Assembly: GCA_019973155.2 (NCBI GenBank)
Contig: BPQB01000011.1
Location: 496,001-560,000 of the forward strand
Source: Phanerochaete sordida
Taxonomy: Eukaryota; Basidiomycota; Agaricomycetes; Polyporales; Phanerochaetaceae
Reading direction: 5' to 3'
Length of the DNA stretch: 64,000 nucleotides
Positions within the stretch are counted from its first letter, which is position 1. Each line of letters starts with the position of its first letter. The notes beneath the pieces are model-generated. The model saw nothing but the letters and a program-made list of their open reading frames with translations. It made no database searches and was not told the origin of the DNA. This document shows positions 24,937 to 36,388 of the stretch, piece after piece. A program made the position numbers and the translations under genes.

Positions 24937-25636
24937 GCGATGATGTGGCGGGCCGAATTTCTTCACAGTTCGAGTTGCTCTTTTTGCAGCAAGGCCTATT
25001 CGCGAATATACTTGCGCATCTATGGAACGAAGCTCTGAGATGCTGCTCAGTCTGAAGGGTATTTTGATCAGAGCTTTCCATCGCGATATCCACGTGATTG
25101 ATAATTTGCATACTCCCCATGGTCGACTTCGTTCTTGACCTGTGTTATCATGGCTAGTAATTTGGAGTTGTCTAGAAGTCTCTGTCTGTGCATCTCTAGT
25201 AAAGATACGCTGACAGTGACCGCTGGACATACAAGCAAGTCGGAGCGCGCGATGATGTCCTAGAGCACTCATGATGTAGCGGGATACACTGAATCTTGTG
25301 AGCAAGAGGTGGCAAAAAATCGCGAAATATCAGCGCAGTTGGCAGAGAGAGGGCATGATGGTCGTTGGTTGGACGAGATACTTGGGCGAGACGATGACCC
25401 TAACCCCAGCCATACGCGTGGGAACCTTCTCAGCGCCCCGCGACGGAGCGCAGCGCGCGGCCGCCGAGCTTGCTTTCAGCCCTGTGTTCGCACACAACCA
25501 CAGCACTGCACTGCAAGTCAACGGGGCTCAGTAAATCTATGCGCGTATCTGACTGATGCAGCAGGTTTATTATTGCTGGCTCCGAAGGTCTGGTAGCAAG
25601 ACTCAGTCCTGGGGCTAGCTGCACACGAGTGACGAA
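24937..25636. other. Intergenic region between the GH18 gene and the Golgi pH regulator
   Basis: About 700 bases of tandem-gene spacer. No gene or motif could be supported. Confidence 0.45.
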
Positions 25637-27627
25637 ATGTCGTCCCCGAGCGTCGTCTCTTTGACTTTGGAGACCTCGGCCTTAGTCGCATTCAGGTGAG
25701 CTATATTTGTGCATATGGGCGAGGACCTCTAAACCCATCTGACTGGTGTAGGGCAGGAGTCTTCTTCGCGGCTCGGAGGTACTTGCTACAAAGCCTCTAC
25801 CACGACTTGCAGGGCCTGTCCTCCGAAACAGAGCCTCTGACTGCGACGCTACGAGATGACGTGGAGTTAGATGCACTCCCTACGCCGTCAACAGCAGGCC
25901 TCACTCCAAAGGAGTACGCCCTTGCATCGCGGAGACGACCGTTACATTCCACGATTTCTCGCGCAACCTTCGCTTTGTGCCTTTCCGAGAGCTTGACATT
26001 GTTCATTCTCCTCATGTGTCAAGCACTAGATGTGTTACACCCACAGCGAGTACATTTCGATATGTTCTTGACCTTCCACAACTGACGTTTCCCTCAGGAC
26101 ACGACTACTGAACTGGCAGATTTCCCTCTGCATATTGCTGCTGCTGATCGTGATCCTCATCCCATTCTCGTACAGTCTAGTTCTAAGCTACCGCTCCGCT
26201 TCAGGTCTGCAATTCTGACACGTCTCTCTCGGACGCCCGCTGACGTGGCCCAGGCCTCCAGGGCATACAAAGACCTACCCTCGCGCGACTGGGTCTTTAC
26301 GCTGTCCCAATAGGCGTGTTCCTGTTCTTCCTATCCTTCATCCCGGTACCAGAGGGTGCCGTCGCGCGCGGCATCATCGGCACAGTGCTTGTGCGCCTGA
26401 TCGCCGCAGGCACGGTCATCCTTGGCGCGCTGTCCGGTTTTGGAGCCGTCGACAATGCGACGCGATACCTGCCGTGGTTTTCGCGGCAAGGGTGAGATCT
26501 CATACGTAAAGGCCCGCTTGCGGGGAAGCTGACATGTTCGTTTAGCAAGCCACCGACGCAAGATGATATCCTCGTCGCACAGGAAGGGCTCGCGCGCGTA
26601 CGAAACGACCTTGCAGAGCGCCGACGCTCCATCGAACGCATGCAGTCCGAGCAGGTGAGCCCGAAGTCCCCTTCATGTGTACAACAGATCAGACCTTGAC
26701 GCAGGAGAACAGCCAAAAGCAGACACCTCCTGGCTCTCGCGGGTCACCTCCAGCCTGAGCGGGAGCTCCGGTACACCTCATTCTTTCTACACACACACCC
26801 AGCCCGGCTGACCGCACTCCCCCAGAGATGTCCAGCGCACTGCAAGAGCTCGCGGGGCTCGAAGCCCTCGAGTACCAGATGGCGCGCAACCTCGACGCGC
26901 TCCAGGCACAACACCGCGCGGCCGCGTACGCGCAGACGCTCCGCGGACAGCTCATGCACTGGGGCGGGCTCCTCTTCGCGCTCTACTGCGTCTACCGCAT
27001 CATCGTCGTACGCCCCTTCCCTCCCCTCCCTTCTCACCTTCTCACACCAGCCACCCCCACCCGCAGGCCATCGCGAACCTCGCGCTCCCGCGGCGGCGCA
27101 CAGCCGACACGGACGGGCGCACGGCAGACGTGCTCGCGGTGACCCTCGCGTACGCGCTCGCGCTCGCGCCGGGCGTGCACGTGCAGCCCGAGCGCGCGGC
27201 GAGTGCGGCGCGCAGCCTGAGCCTCGCGCTCGCGGGCGCGATTATCGCGAGCAGCATCCGCCTCGTGTTGCGCGGCGCCGCGCGCGCGCTACGTGTCGCG
27301 AGCCGCAGCCTCGGCGCGAGCCTCATGCTGCTCATCCTCGCGCAGCTAGTGGTGCGTCCTTTCTGCATGTCTCGGGTGTTGTGAATGAGTGCTGACGCGA
27401 TTGTGTAGGGAATTTATTTGTTGACGACGCTCGTGCAGCTGCGCACGTCGTTCCCGCCGCCGCCCGCGCGCCCGGACGCGCCTCCTGCGAACCTGTTTGC
27501 GACGCTGCCCGAGTACCACGTCTTCGGCGCGCTCTTCGACAGCGCGCTGCTTGTCACGGCGGGTGCGAGCGCGGTCGTGGCGTGGTTCTCGCATCGGATC
27601 AACAGCGTCGGAGTCATCGAGGCGTAG
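25637..27627 (+). CDS. Golgi pH regulator (GPHR / GTG family) membrane protein
   Basis: Nine exons (25637-25695, 25752-26045, 26098-26204, 26254-26491, 26546-26654, 26713-26770, 26826-27007, 27067-27351, 27409-27627) give 516 residues in one frame. The protein has an N-terminal helix, a conserved cytosolic stretch, several membrane helices (SLTLFILLMC; WQISLCILLLLIVILIPF; LYAVPIGVFLFFLSFI), then a coiled-coil loop (ALQELAGLEALEYQMARNL) and helix FALYCVYRIIV. The family-defining end LLTTLVQLRTSFPPPP...LFATLPEYHVFGALFD closes it. Human GPHR is a Golgi anion channel needed for acidification; plant GTG proteins are homologous. The second intron uses a GC donor (CA then GCGAGT), the only choice that keeps frame. 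The fifth intron is spliced at the second available AG. Confidence 0.9.
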
Positions 27628-27789
27628 AGTCATGTAGCGTGGAGCGCACGCCAGACGAATATACATCTTCCAGTTCTTTTTGCATTTTTGCATGGCTACA
27701 TTGTACAGACAGAGCACCAAGATAATCTAGAGAGACACAGCAGAGCAATGGATACAACCCTCGTGAGCATGTCGTAAAGTGGGAACCTT

Positions 27790-29405
27790 TTACTTGAACT
27801 GTACGCGGGCGTCAGCAGTCGACTCGCGTAGAGCAGAGTATATGCACTCACGTTCTTGCCATCGACCCACTTCTTGCCGGCAATCTCGAGGTCCCAGGCG
27901 AGGGCAGCCTCGAAGAAGGCCTTGTCGTCGGCGTTCTCGAGGTCGAGCTTCTTGTACTCGTACGACTCGTAGTCAGGGGCGACGTCGACGACGGGCTTGA
28001 TGTCCTGGCCACGGGCGATGAGGGCACCGGAGATGACGGAGTCGTTGGTCTGGCCAAGGACACCCATCGAGCCGAAGAGGTACTTGCGCGACGCCTCGAG
28101 GCGGTTGAAGAAGCCGCCGATGAGGTTCGACGACATGAATGTCTGGGTCAGCTCGTCGTTGTACTTGAAGTCGACGCGCCAGACGGAGAAGCCCTCCTTG
28201 TCGAAGCTGCAGGTGGAGTCAGCGACTGTACAATACTAGCAGCGGACGCGCACTCACTTCTTGTAGAACCACTCGAGGGAGCCGCCAGGGCCACGGGTGT
28301 CCATGTTGGAGTAGGCACGCTTCCAGTCCTCAAGGTTGAAGGTGGACTTGGGGAGGAGGTCGAGGGGGTTCTTCTCCTTGGGAGCCTCCTTGGGGACAAG
28401 GTCGTCGTCATCGTCATCCTCCTCGACCTTCTTGGGCTTCTTCTCCGCCTTGGGCGCAGGAGCCGCGGCGGGCTTGGCCTCCTTCTTCTCCTTAACCGGG
28501 GCAATGAACTGGAGCGCCTTGTCGCACCACTCGATCGGGCCAAACACATCCTTCATCGCGGGGTGGTTGACGATGGTCTCGGTGTGGCGGATAACGTTGG
28601 GGAACTGCTTGCGGAGCTCAGCATCGAGGATAATGCCGGCGGCGCGGAAGACGACAGAGGCGAGGGTAATGTCAGCGAGCGTGATGCGCTCGGTGACGAG
28701 GTAGGTGCGGGTCGCGAGGTGGGCCTCGACGGTCTTCAGACCGCGGATGGCACGCTCGGTGAAAGCCACATGAGCAGGCTTGTTGTAGGGAAGGACGCTG
28801 CGGCAGAGTTGGTTGATGAGGCCGACGTAGGTGCCGATCTCGTTGTCCGCGACGGAGATCCACTGCTCAACGAGGGCGGCCTCCTTGACGTCGGAGGGGA
28901 GAAGGGTGGAGTTGGGGGCAAGGGAGGCGACTGGCGACGCGTAGACGAATCAGTAAAAGCCTGATATCGATGCGTATACGGATGGCGAGTCAGAATCTGG
29001 TTAGAGTCTCGACATGGGTGTTAAGACAGGGATAACTGATGTGAAATATTCTCATCTTGCTCGCCAGGGCACGGGGTTGCAGCAGAAGACAGTGGAACGT
29101 TGACTCACCGTAGTGGGCGATGGCGCTGGTCTCGAAGACCTTGAAACCATCCGCACCATCGAGGGCGGGGATCTTGCCGTGAGGGAACTTGGCAAGGAAC
29201 TCGGGCTTCTTGTTGTCCTCGAAGTGGACGTAGCTCGCAGGGAGCTCAAGCTTGAGGCCCGCGAACGCGGCAGCGGCGAGAATCTAGCGCAGAAAAAGGA
29301 TCAAGAGGTCAGTCAAGGACTCGTTCGAGCCGCAAGGCTGTCTAGAATACGCACGCGCTTGCCCTGAGCCTGCTGGGGGACGGTGTAGAGCGTGCCGAGC
29401 GACAT
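27790..29405 (-). CDS. Translation elongation factor 1B subunit gamma
   Basis: Five exons (29355-29405, 29109-29283, 28258-28930, 27852-28206, 27790-27798) give 420 residues. The N-terminal part is a glutathione-transferase fold (MSLGTLYTVPQQAQGKR at the start, then EFLAKFPHGKIPALDGAD, FETSAIAHYVASLAP). A lysine/acidic linker (KKPKKVEEDDDDDDLVP) leads to the EF1G domain: LDLLPKSTFNLEDWKRAYSN, GGSLEWFYKNFD, FMSSNLIGGFFNRLEASRKY, FGSMGVLGQTNDSVISGALI, KKWVDGKN. eEF1B-gamma scaffolds the exchange factor that recharges eEF1A with GTP. The last exon encodes only FK and the stop. The codon choice is strongly biased towards C- and G-ending codons, as expected for an abundant translation protein. Confidence 0.95.
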
Positions 29406-30248
29406 TTTGGAGGAGGAGATGAAGGTGAAGGAGGAGGATTTCAATTTTTAAATGTTATCACTTCCATCGAAAGCGTGGGCGCTAACTGGCCACGTGGGCT
29501 GATTCCATCGTTCCGCTGCTTTTGGAAGCCTGCTTGCTGGATGCTTCCATGAGCACAACACAACCTACATCGTGGTTTCACTCAACAAATTATCGTTAAA
29601 CTGAGCGAGAAGGATATCCAGCAACGGCACCAGGTGTCTCAGGCTTGTCGAATTCTGCACGAAGCCAAGCTGTGCAAAGATCGGAGTTGAACGTTGGAAC
29701 ATCCTTGCGTCTGCGAGTTTCGGGCAATATGTTGTGGGCCATGTCTCGTCTATTCCGTGCTCTGTGCTCACGATTTTTATCTACACAGGCTGCCATAATT
29801 TTTCTCTTAGCTTGCAGCTGCGAAACTTGGCCATAAACATGCATCATTCGGGAAGGGCAACGTAGATAAGGATTCAGACATCGTGACCTCCGGTCCTATT
29901 CAAGGAAGCACCCAAAGGTGTGTACTGTTAATAGACTCAAAAGGGTTTTGTCCCCGGGTTTTGCTGTCACCACTATCCAGGCCCACATGGACTGTGACGC
30001 TACGGCATCTTTCGCGGTTCACGTGGGCGCCACAAAGACTGTCCAGTAGCCTCGGTCTGCTGTCTCAAGCTTACACCATATACGCTCATCGTGCCTGGAC
30101 GCGTGACGGCAACGGATGCTTCTGGCCGCAACTTACCACCCATCAGGAACAAACCTAAGATGTCGCCGGCCAATTAGCTTCGGGCGTTCGGCATACAAGC
30201 CGCCTCAATCCTGCGCCCATCCACAAGAACACGCTGCCAACTCTGCCT

Positions 30249-30280
30249 CGTATTCCGAATTCCTGGCGCAATTCGGAATA
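30249..30280. repeat. Perfect 12-bp inverted repeat (stem-loop)
   Basis: GTATTCCGAATT at 30249-30260 and its exact reverse complement at 30269-30280, separated by 8 bases. It lies about 500 bases upstream of the oxalate enzyme ATG and outside any gene. It could be a protein-binding palindrome, the remnant of a small foldback element, or chance. Confidence 0.6.
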
Positions 30281-30709
30281 CAAGTTGTCGCAAAATAGAA
30301 CTTTGCTGGAGCGTCGCAGGTCACCAGCGTTCGACCAGTTGGCATCGACGCTCGGTCTTCATGCTTCTGCGGCAGACGACGAACGACCTTAGGCAAATCT
30401 CAGCATGCGACCCGACTGCGTCACTGAAAGTGACAGCACTTGCGGTACAGTATACTGTACATCACCCGGTTTACGCCACCCGTCTTCTCATGCGCGGCAC
30501 GCTTTACTTCCGTTCACACAGCGGCATAGATATTCGTAAGGTTCTATCTTCGTCTTCATGCGCTGACGCTCTGCTGCAGGCACATTTGGCGTGATACTAC
30601 GCGCGGCGTACCGACGCGGAGCCCGGCGGCCACATTGAACTGCCCACAAATAGCGACAGCAAGCGCATATCGACAGTCAGTCGGGCAAGCTGAACGCCGA
30701 CTGAGCAGC

Positions 30710-30716
30710 TATAAAG
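30710..30716 (+). promoter_or_regulatory. TATA box of the bicupin oxalate gene
   Basis: TATAAAG, 77 bases before the ATG at 30787. Confidence 0.55.
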
Positions 30717-30786
30717 CCCTCTGAAGGCTGTCTGGAGTCTTCAGCACCTCAGTAGCCCCTTCCTCCGCAGTCCTTTTACATCTACG

Positions 30787-32543
30787 ATGCGCGCTGCATG
30801 GTCTCGCCTACTCGTTGTCGCCTTTGCAGCCCAACTTGCCGCGTCCAGCCCCTTCATCGAGGCAGGCATCGATGCTAGCGTACCCGCGCCTTATGCCATG
30901 CCTCACGCGCCCCTCGCGCGCCGTACCACATTGGGGCGCTCACCGCGACACCTGCGCCCGGAGGACGTCGTCGCCGCCTTTCCGGACGACGGGCCCCGCA
31001 TCGGCAAGCGCGACGGAGTGTCGCCGCCAGACGTCGGCCAGATGGCTACGTTCACCGGGAGCGATCCCGAGCCTACGCGCCTCGGCACAGGCTTCAAGTT
31101 CCTCGCGAACAGCAACCATGCCCTTGACAGGCAAAACGTCGATAACGTCGCGCCGCCGACTACTGATCAAGGTAAGGTGGCGGGATCCCGGGAGCCACGG
31201 GTCTTGCTGACGTCTGTCCCGCAGGAGACATCGTCAACCTCAAGTGGAGCATGTCGCTCTCGCACACTCGCCTTCTGAAGGGGGGCTGGGTGCGCGAGCA
31301 GACTGTCACCGACCTCCCGCCCTGTAAGCTTTATCACGTTCTGCTCTGGTCCTGGATTGAAGCGAGTACAGCCAAGGACTTTGCCGCAGCCGAAATCGCC
31401 ATGGCACCATTTGCCTACCGCGAGCTGTACGTACATGCGTGTCTGTCGCTGGCGGCTAGTTCTCACTTTCCCCCAGACACTGGCACAAAGTTGCGGAATG
31501 GGGCTACGTCCTCGGCGGGAACGGCCGCCTGACCGCCATCGACGAGGACGGCAAGTCCTTCATCTCCGATATCCGAGGCCCTACCAACAGCAGTGACCCG
31601 GATATCTACTAGTCAGTCTCCCGCTCCGTTTACAATCCGCAAAGATGACCTTATGCCGTACATAGCTTCCCTCCAGGCGTCCCTCACAGCATCCAGGCAC
31701 TCGAGGAGGGCCTGGAGCTGTTGCTCGTCTTCCCAGATGGCGACTTCGACGCGCTAGGCACGACTTTTATGCTCTCAGACTGGTTCGCACGGACGCCGCT
31801 TGAGATCGTCGCGAAGAACCTCGGTCTCAACAGCACGGCCGTCCTCGGCAGGATCCCGCAGGTCGACCCGTACATCCTGCCGAGCACGAAGGCGCCGCCG
31901 CCGCTCGGGCACGCGGACGCGGAGGCCGTGCGCAGCCCGCAGGGCAGCATCGCGCCCTCGCACTACGTGTTCCGGCTCGCGCAGCAGAACGCGACCGTCG
32001 CGCCCGGCGGCGGCGGCTGGCTCAAGGTCCAGGACTCCGTCACGAACTTCCCGGTGTCGAAGGACATCGCGAGCGCGCTGGTGTTCGTTGAGCCGAATGG
32101 CCTGCGCGAGATGCACTGGCACAACAACGACGGTAAGGCCTTTCGTGAGGCTTCTTGCTGCTCTCGAGCTAACATCGACTCTAGAGTGGCTGTACATCAT
32201 CAGCGGCACGGCGCGCGCGACTGCCTTCGCGGGCTCAAGCTCTTCGCGGACCTTCGACTTCCAGGTAAGCGACCAATAGCCTCGAAACTTGCTTACTCTG
32301 ATCCGCCATACGTAGCCCGGAGACACCGCCGTCTTCCCTGCCAGCTGGGGCCACTACGTCGAGAACACCTCGCCGACCGAGCCGCTCATCTACCTCGAGA
32401 TGTTCAAAGCGCCAAAGTTCATCGATTTCAGCGCGACGCAGTGGCTCGCGCTGACCCCGCCGCAGATCGTTGCAGATCTTCTCAACATCTCGACCGAGGT
32501 CGTAGAGGGCTTTATGAAGGTGAAGCCGCTGATTATTTCCTAG
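30787..32543 (+). CDS. Secreted bicupin oxalate decarboxylase / oxalate oxidase
   Basis: Seven exons (30787-31171, 31225-31323, 31372-31426, 31477-31611, 31666-32132, 32185-32264, 32316-32543) give 482 residues. A signal peptide (MRAAWSRLLVVAFAAQLAAS) and pro-region with a KR site (IGKRDGVSPP) precede two cupin domains. Manganese ligands of domain 1 are in RELHWHKVAEWGYVL and PPGVPHSIQ; those of domain 2 are in REMHWHNNDEWLYII and FPASWGHYVEN. The second-domain glutamate is kept (YLEMFK). The flexible lid of domain 1, which in decarboxylases carries a proton-donor glutamate (SENS in Bacillus OxdC), reads FDALGTTF here and has no glutamate. The family degrades oxalate to formate and CO2, or oxidises it to CO2 and H2O2; the lid makes the oxidase activity plausible. 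Wood-decay fungi use such enzymes to manage secreted oxalate. Confidence 0.88.
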
Positions 32544-33562
32544 GGGAACCGCGAGGTACAGGATTGGGCCCTGCGCGACGCTCTCCATTTTTTGTTGTCT
32601 CTGTACTAGTCTCGATCCACCCAATTTGCTGAGCTGTCTCTCTATACAATTGAACGTATGCTGAATTATTGCTAGAGATCTCTAGCCTTACGCAGGCAGT
32701 GGTCGCTCGTGATTGGCCCGGTACAGGCGCTCTGAATATTCTCACGGTTGTTCTGCCGCCCTCCTCGTCCCGAAGGTCGTCACTCGACACTTGCCGTTCT
32801 CCCCGACCTTGAATCGCAAACAAACTGGCTGTTTTGAAGACAGGGCTAGTAGCTCAAGCATATGACTATCTGATCCATTTTAGATCTGCTACCTGCTGAC
32901 CAAGGTCAGCCATGGACACAGGCATACTACTAAACGACCGTGATGGGTCGAAATCCGCAGTTGTTCAGCCGAGGCTAGAGACCAGCTACCGGGAGAGTAC
33001 TTACACAGTGCTCTCAACTGTATTTTTTGAGACTGCCTAGCAGAGTCTAGTATACCTGTACAGTCCACGCCAGCTACACTCTACGACGAGTACCATGGTG
33101 GTACGTCCCACTTCAACAACTGCGCGGACCCTTTCGCTGACTTTGTTGTCTATAGAAATTTCCTCGTCTCAGCTCTATATAGCCGCTCCAATCTGTGGTA
33201 CGGCCCCCTGACCTCTATCTGATGTGCTTTCGAAGAGAGTTCGGTCCTTCGCTGAAGAGCCAACTCTCAAAAATACACCATCGCGGTCGTACATGGCCTT
33301 TATATGGTACGAGTTGCCTGATAGTTTCATATTTTAACGCGTAAAAATTGCTTTCGCAGGGTCTCTGCCGCTTCCCGCGTAGAATGCGCGTCATTTACGG
33401 TCGGTGGCCTACGCGGCCCCGTGACCCGCCTACGCCGCCTCTGCCCCCGCGCGGCCCTAGTTCTCAGACGCTCGCACATTTGTGGTCTCCCCCGCCCATC
33501 TCCCGCCTCCGCCCGCCCTCTTGTCCGATCGTGCGGCCGCGCTAAGCCATACCCGGAACGCC
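32544..33562. other. Intergenic region upstream of zinc protein 2
   Basis: About 1 kb. A TATATAG-like box is visible near 33175-33182. No gene is recognised. Confidence 0.4.
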
Positions 33563-35238
33563 ATGTCTCGACAATGCCCCACTCCCCCGTCAAACGCGCT
33601 ACCGCACAGTGCTGCAGTTGGGACCTCTGGCCGGTGCGTAGCCGTTGTGCGGCCCGTTGTGGCGTAGATATTCGAGAGGCTGACTGGCCGCCGCGCAGGA
33701 CTGCTGCCCCGGACAACATCCCCATCGACCCCGTCCTTGTGGCGCTCGATAACTGGGGCCCTGAGTTCCTGCGACTCATCGCACCGGTAGCGGCCTCCGT
33801 GGGTGCTCCGTTGCCGAACTTCGGCTACGGCGCAGGTGTGCAGTCGCCCCATGCCGCCGCGAGCGGGCAGTGCCCTCTGCAAGGCGGCAGGACGACGGTC
33901 TCTTCAAGGCCGTACGAAGAATCTTCCTCGCGTCGAGCACCGTCCTCTCGAACCGGCGTGCAGCCCGCCGTGAATAACGTTCATGGCAAGGCGGGCCCGA
34001 CCACGCACCGAGCCGTACCCAGCATCGAGGCATTATATGCACAGGCCATGCCGAGGCCGGTGATCTGGCAATTTCCTGCTCTACCGCCATACGCTGGTAC
34101 TAGCGGTCAGACTATCCTGCCACCGCATTCACAGCCGCCCGCACCCTCACAAGATCATTCCAACTTTGACTCTCTTTACGTCGACGATGATTTCGCACAT
34201 CACTCTCTTGGGTACGTTCTTTGCGGATTGATCTCCTGTCATAGACTGATGCATTCGCAACAGCGGCGTGGAGGAGAGACCACCATCGGTACCATTCGCT
34301 GATTCTGCCGCGGCCAATATATCACCGTGTCCGGGCACACAGGATACGGAGCCAGAGGACGAGAAGGTCCGTGAAGCATTACTGATGTAAGTCCCATGCT
34401 CGATCCACGACTAGCACGGCGCCCTGACCACATCCCAAGGCTGATCCCTCCCTCTCCACAAAACTGTCCCTTCCCAGAATGCAACCTGCCGGTGGACAGG
34501 GATACCGGCGCGGCGCACGTCCGCTCGGCTCACAAGGACATGTTCAACAAAAAGAAGGCTTATGTCTGCTGCCCCGTTCCTGAATGCGGCGCCCGCGTAG
34601 GCCCCGCGAACTACGCAAAGCATTACCTGAGTCACCTCGAAAAGCACCCGTGCCCAAACGGCTGCGGCAGCTTCCTCTCGCGCATTTCCCAATACGAGAT
34701 GAAGCGTCACCAGAACCAGTGCGCGAAGAACTTGCAGGAGCGCAAAATCAGTACTCACCACGACACGACGCGCCCGAACGAGGCGATACCAGACGAGGAC
34801 CCGACCGCAGCCTGGGTGCATTCCTTCCCGCTGCAGACGTGGCACACCCCAATGACGACGCTGTCTCCCACCGGGCACTCAACACACGTCTTCACCTTCT
34901 CTCTGCCGCTCGCGCAGGCTGCACCGCCTCTCGAGAGCGCGCAGTACAACTTTAACCTTCCCAAGCCGCCCTCCGACTCTGCCCCCGCCACGCCTCAGGC
35001 GACTCAAGACCGCTTGGTCGAGCGGGCTCCATCTGCCACTACTTCTCGGAGGCCAAGAGGGGCTGCGGCTGCTACCCAAGCGAAGACGGTCAAGCCCCAA
35101 GAGTCTGCGCTGCGCCGGAGCACGAGGCCCGCGCGTTCTTCTGCCCTCGAGCTTCGCACGGGCAAACGCACGATGGCTGATCATGCACAGCCTGTGACCG
35201 GCTCTGCCATGAAAAGGCGGAAAGTGGAGGAGGAGTAG
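33563..35238 (+). CDS. Three-finger zinc protein, family member 2
   Basis: Four exons (33563-33633, 33699-34211, 34264-34386, 34440-35238) give 501 residues. The start MSRQCPTPPSNALPHSAAVG was chosen because a 65-nt intron with a ggctgac branch joins it in frame to TAAPDNIPIDPVLVALDNWG. The disordered N-terminal half leads to the cysteine/histidine block: finger 1 CPFPEC with HVRSAH, finger 2 CPVPEC with HYLSH, finger 3 CPNGC with RHQNQC (C2HC). A basic tail carries RRSTRPARSS and ends KRRKVEEE, a likely nuclear localisation signal. Order and spacing match the member at 17987-20281 most closely. Function unknown; a nuclear DNA- or chromatin-associated role is inferred. Confidence 0.82.
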
Positions 35239-36388
35239 CTGTGCACTGCGTCTGCTTCTCGTAACTCATCCTCAGTCTTCTGTAGCTAGGGCCAGGAATT
35301 CTGGATTTCCGAACCTTGAGCTTGTTCGTGAGCTTATCGGTAGGCTGTGTACGTGTAAGGAAAACCCGTGTAGACTCTTAGCTTAGCACAGGTTTTCTTC
35401 AATGACTCTAAATATCTGCATCGAGGCTATGCACTTGCCGCTTGCCCGCTGCCCAGTCACCTCGGCGATCTTGTCCCACGCGTCATAAAGTCACATGCAC
35501 GAAAGGACGAGCGCTGTCTCGCGCGGTAAATTGCACGGACTCGCTCGTTCGTACCTCCATCCACGCTTGCAGCGCGAACTCCGAAGTCTCGAAACCAGGT
35601 TATGCACCTGCAGTTGAATTGACCTGCATAAATCGAGAACGGTGACGATGCTTGATATAAGCAGATGATCAGCTGGCTCTATTTGCAGGTTGACATGGTA
35701 CTACCCTGCGAGCATTCGACGGTTCTTCCATGTGCTGCGCAACACGTAGACTCCTGTCAACTCCTCTGCCTCGTCTTACTGAGGCTTGCTGTGAGTCATG
35801 CTGTGAACTGGGATCAGGCTCAATCGTGCGAGAATGTGATATCGGAGAAGCTTCTTTGATAAAAGTCAGTGCACTCTCTTTCATAGACCCACCCTCATAC
35901 CGATATCCACATCCGCAGGTTGCAGTGTTCTATGGACAATGCAAGTTCAATTTGGGGCCATTGTTTTCCGTGCCAGTTAAAGGCCTAAAATGGCTGTGTT
36001 TGTGGCCTTTTGTCTACAAAGGCCCACGCACGGGCCACCTTCAGTGGCTCGGAGTGGCGGAGCCTTGAGTGTTGACCTCGTACAGCCTACGGGTGGCGGT
36101 TCACTACCCAACAGTGTAGGGGTTCTCTCAACAGTCGCACAGTCGCCGAGCAAACATTACGGCCGACCATCGCGCCTCTAAGCACCGCACCGCACGCTCA
36201 CCCAGTACCCTACGAGTAGGCGTATACGGCAACATTTCTGCACCCTTGTCTGACTTGTTTGTTCTTTCCAGAGCTCTTGGGCCACAGCATACACTCGGCT
36301 TTGTCTGAATCCACTCGCGCCCTTATATACCTGCACCTCAAGCACGACGTCTCTCTACAAGCAACCACCCATCTTACCAGCCGCGACC
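35239..36388. other. Intergenic region between zinc proteins 2 and 3
   Basis: About 1.15 kb. A TTATATA box at 36324-36330, about 60 bases before the next ATG, is the only recognisable element. Confidence 0.45.

Larger units (their letters stand above)
29406..30786. other. Divergent intergenic region between eEF1B-gamma and the oxalate enzyme
   Basis: About 1.4 kb holding two divergent promoters and a perfect hairpin at 30249-30280 (separate entry). No gene is supported. Confidence 0.45.

Noticed and set aside
33421..34302. Long single open frame as the start of zinc protein 2
   Set aside because: Its first 80 residues are Arg/Cys-rich without sense. The spliced start at 33563 with a canonical 65-nt intron joins the same downstream frame.
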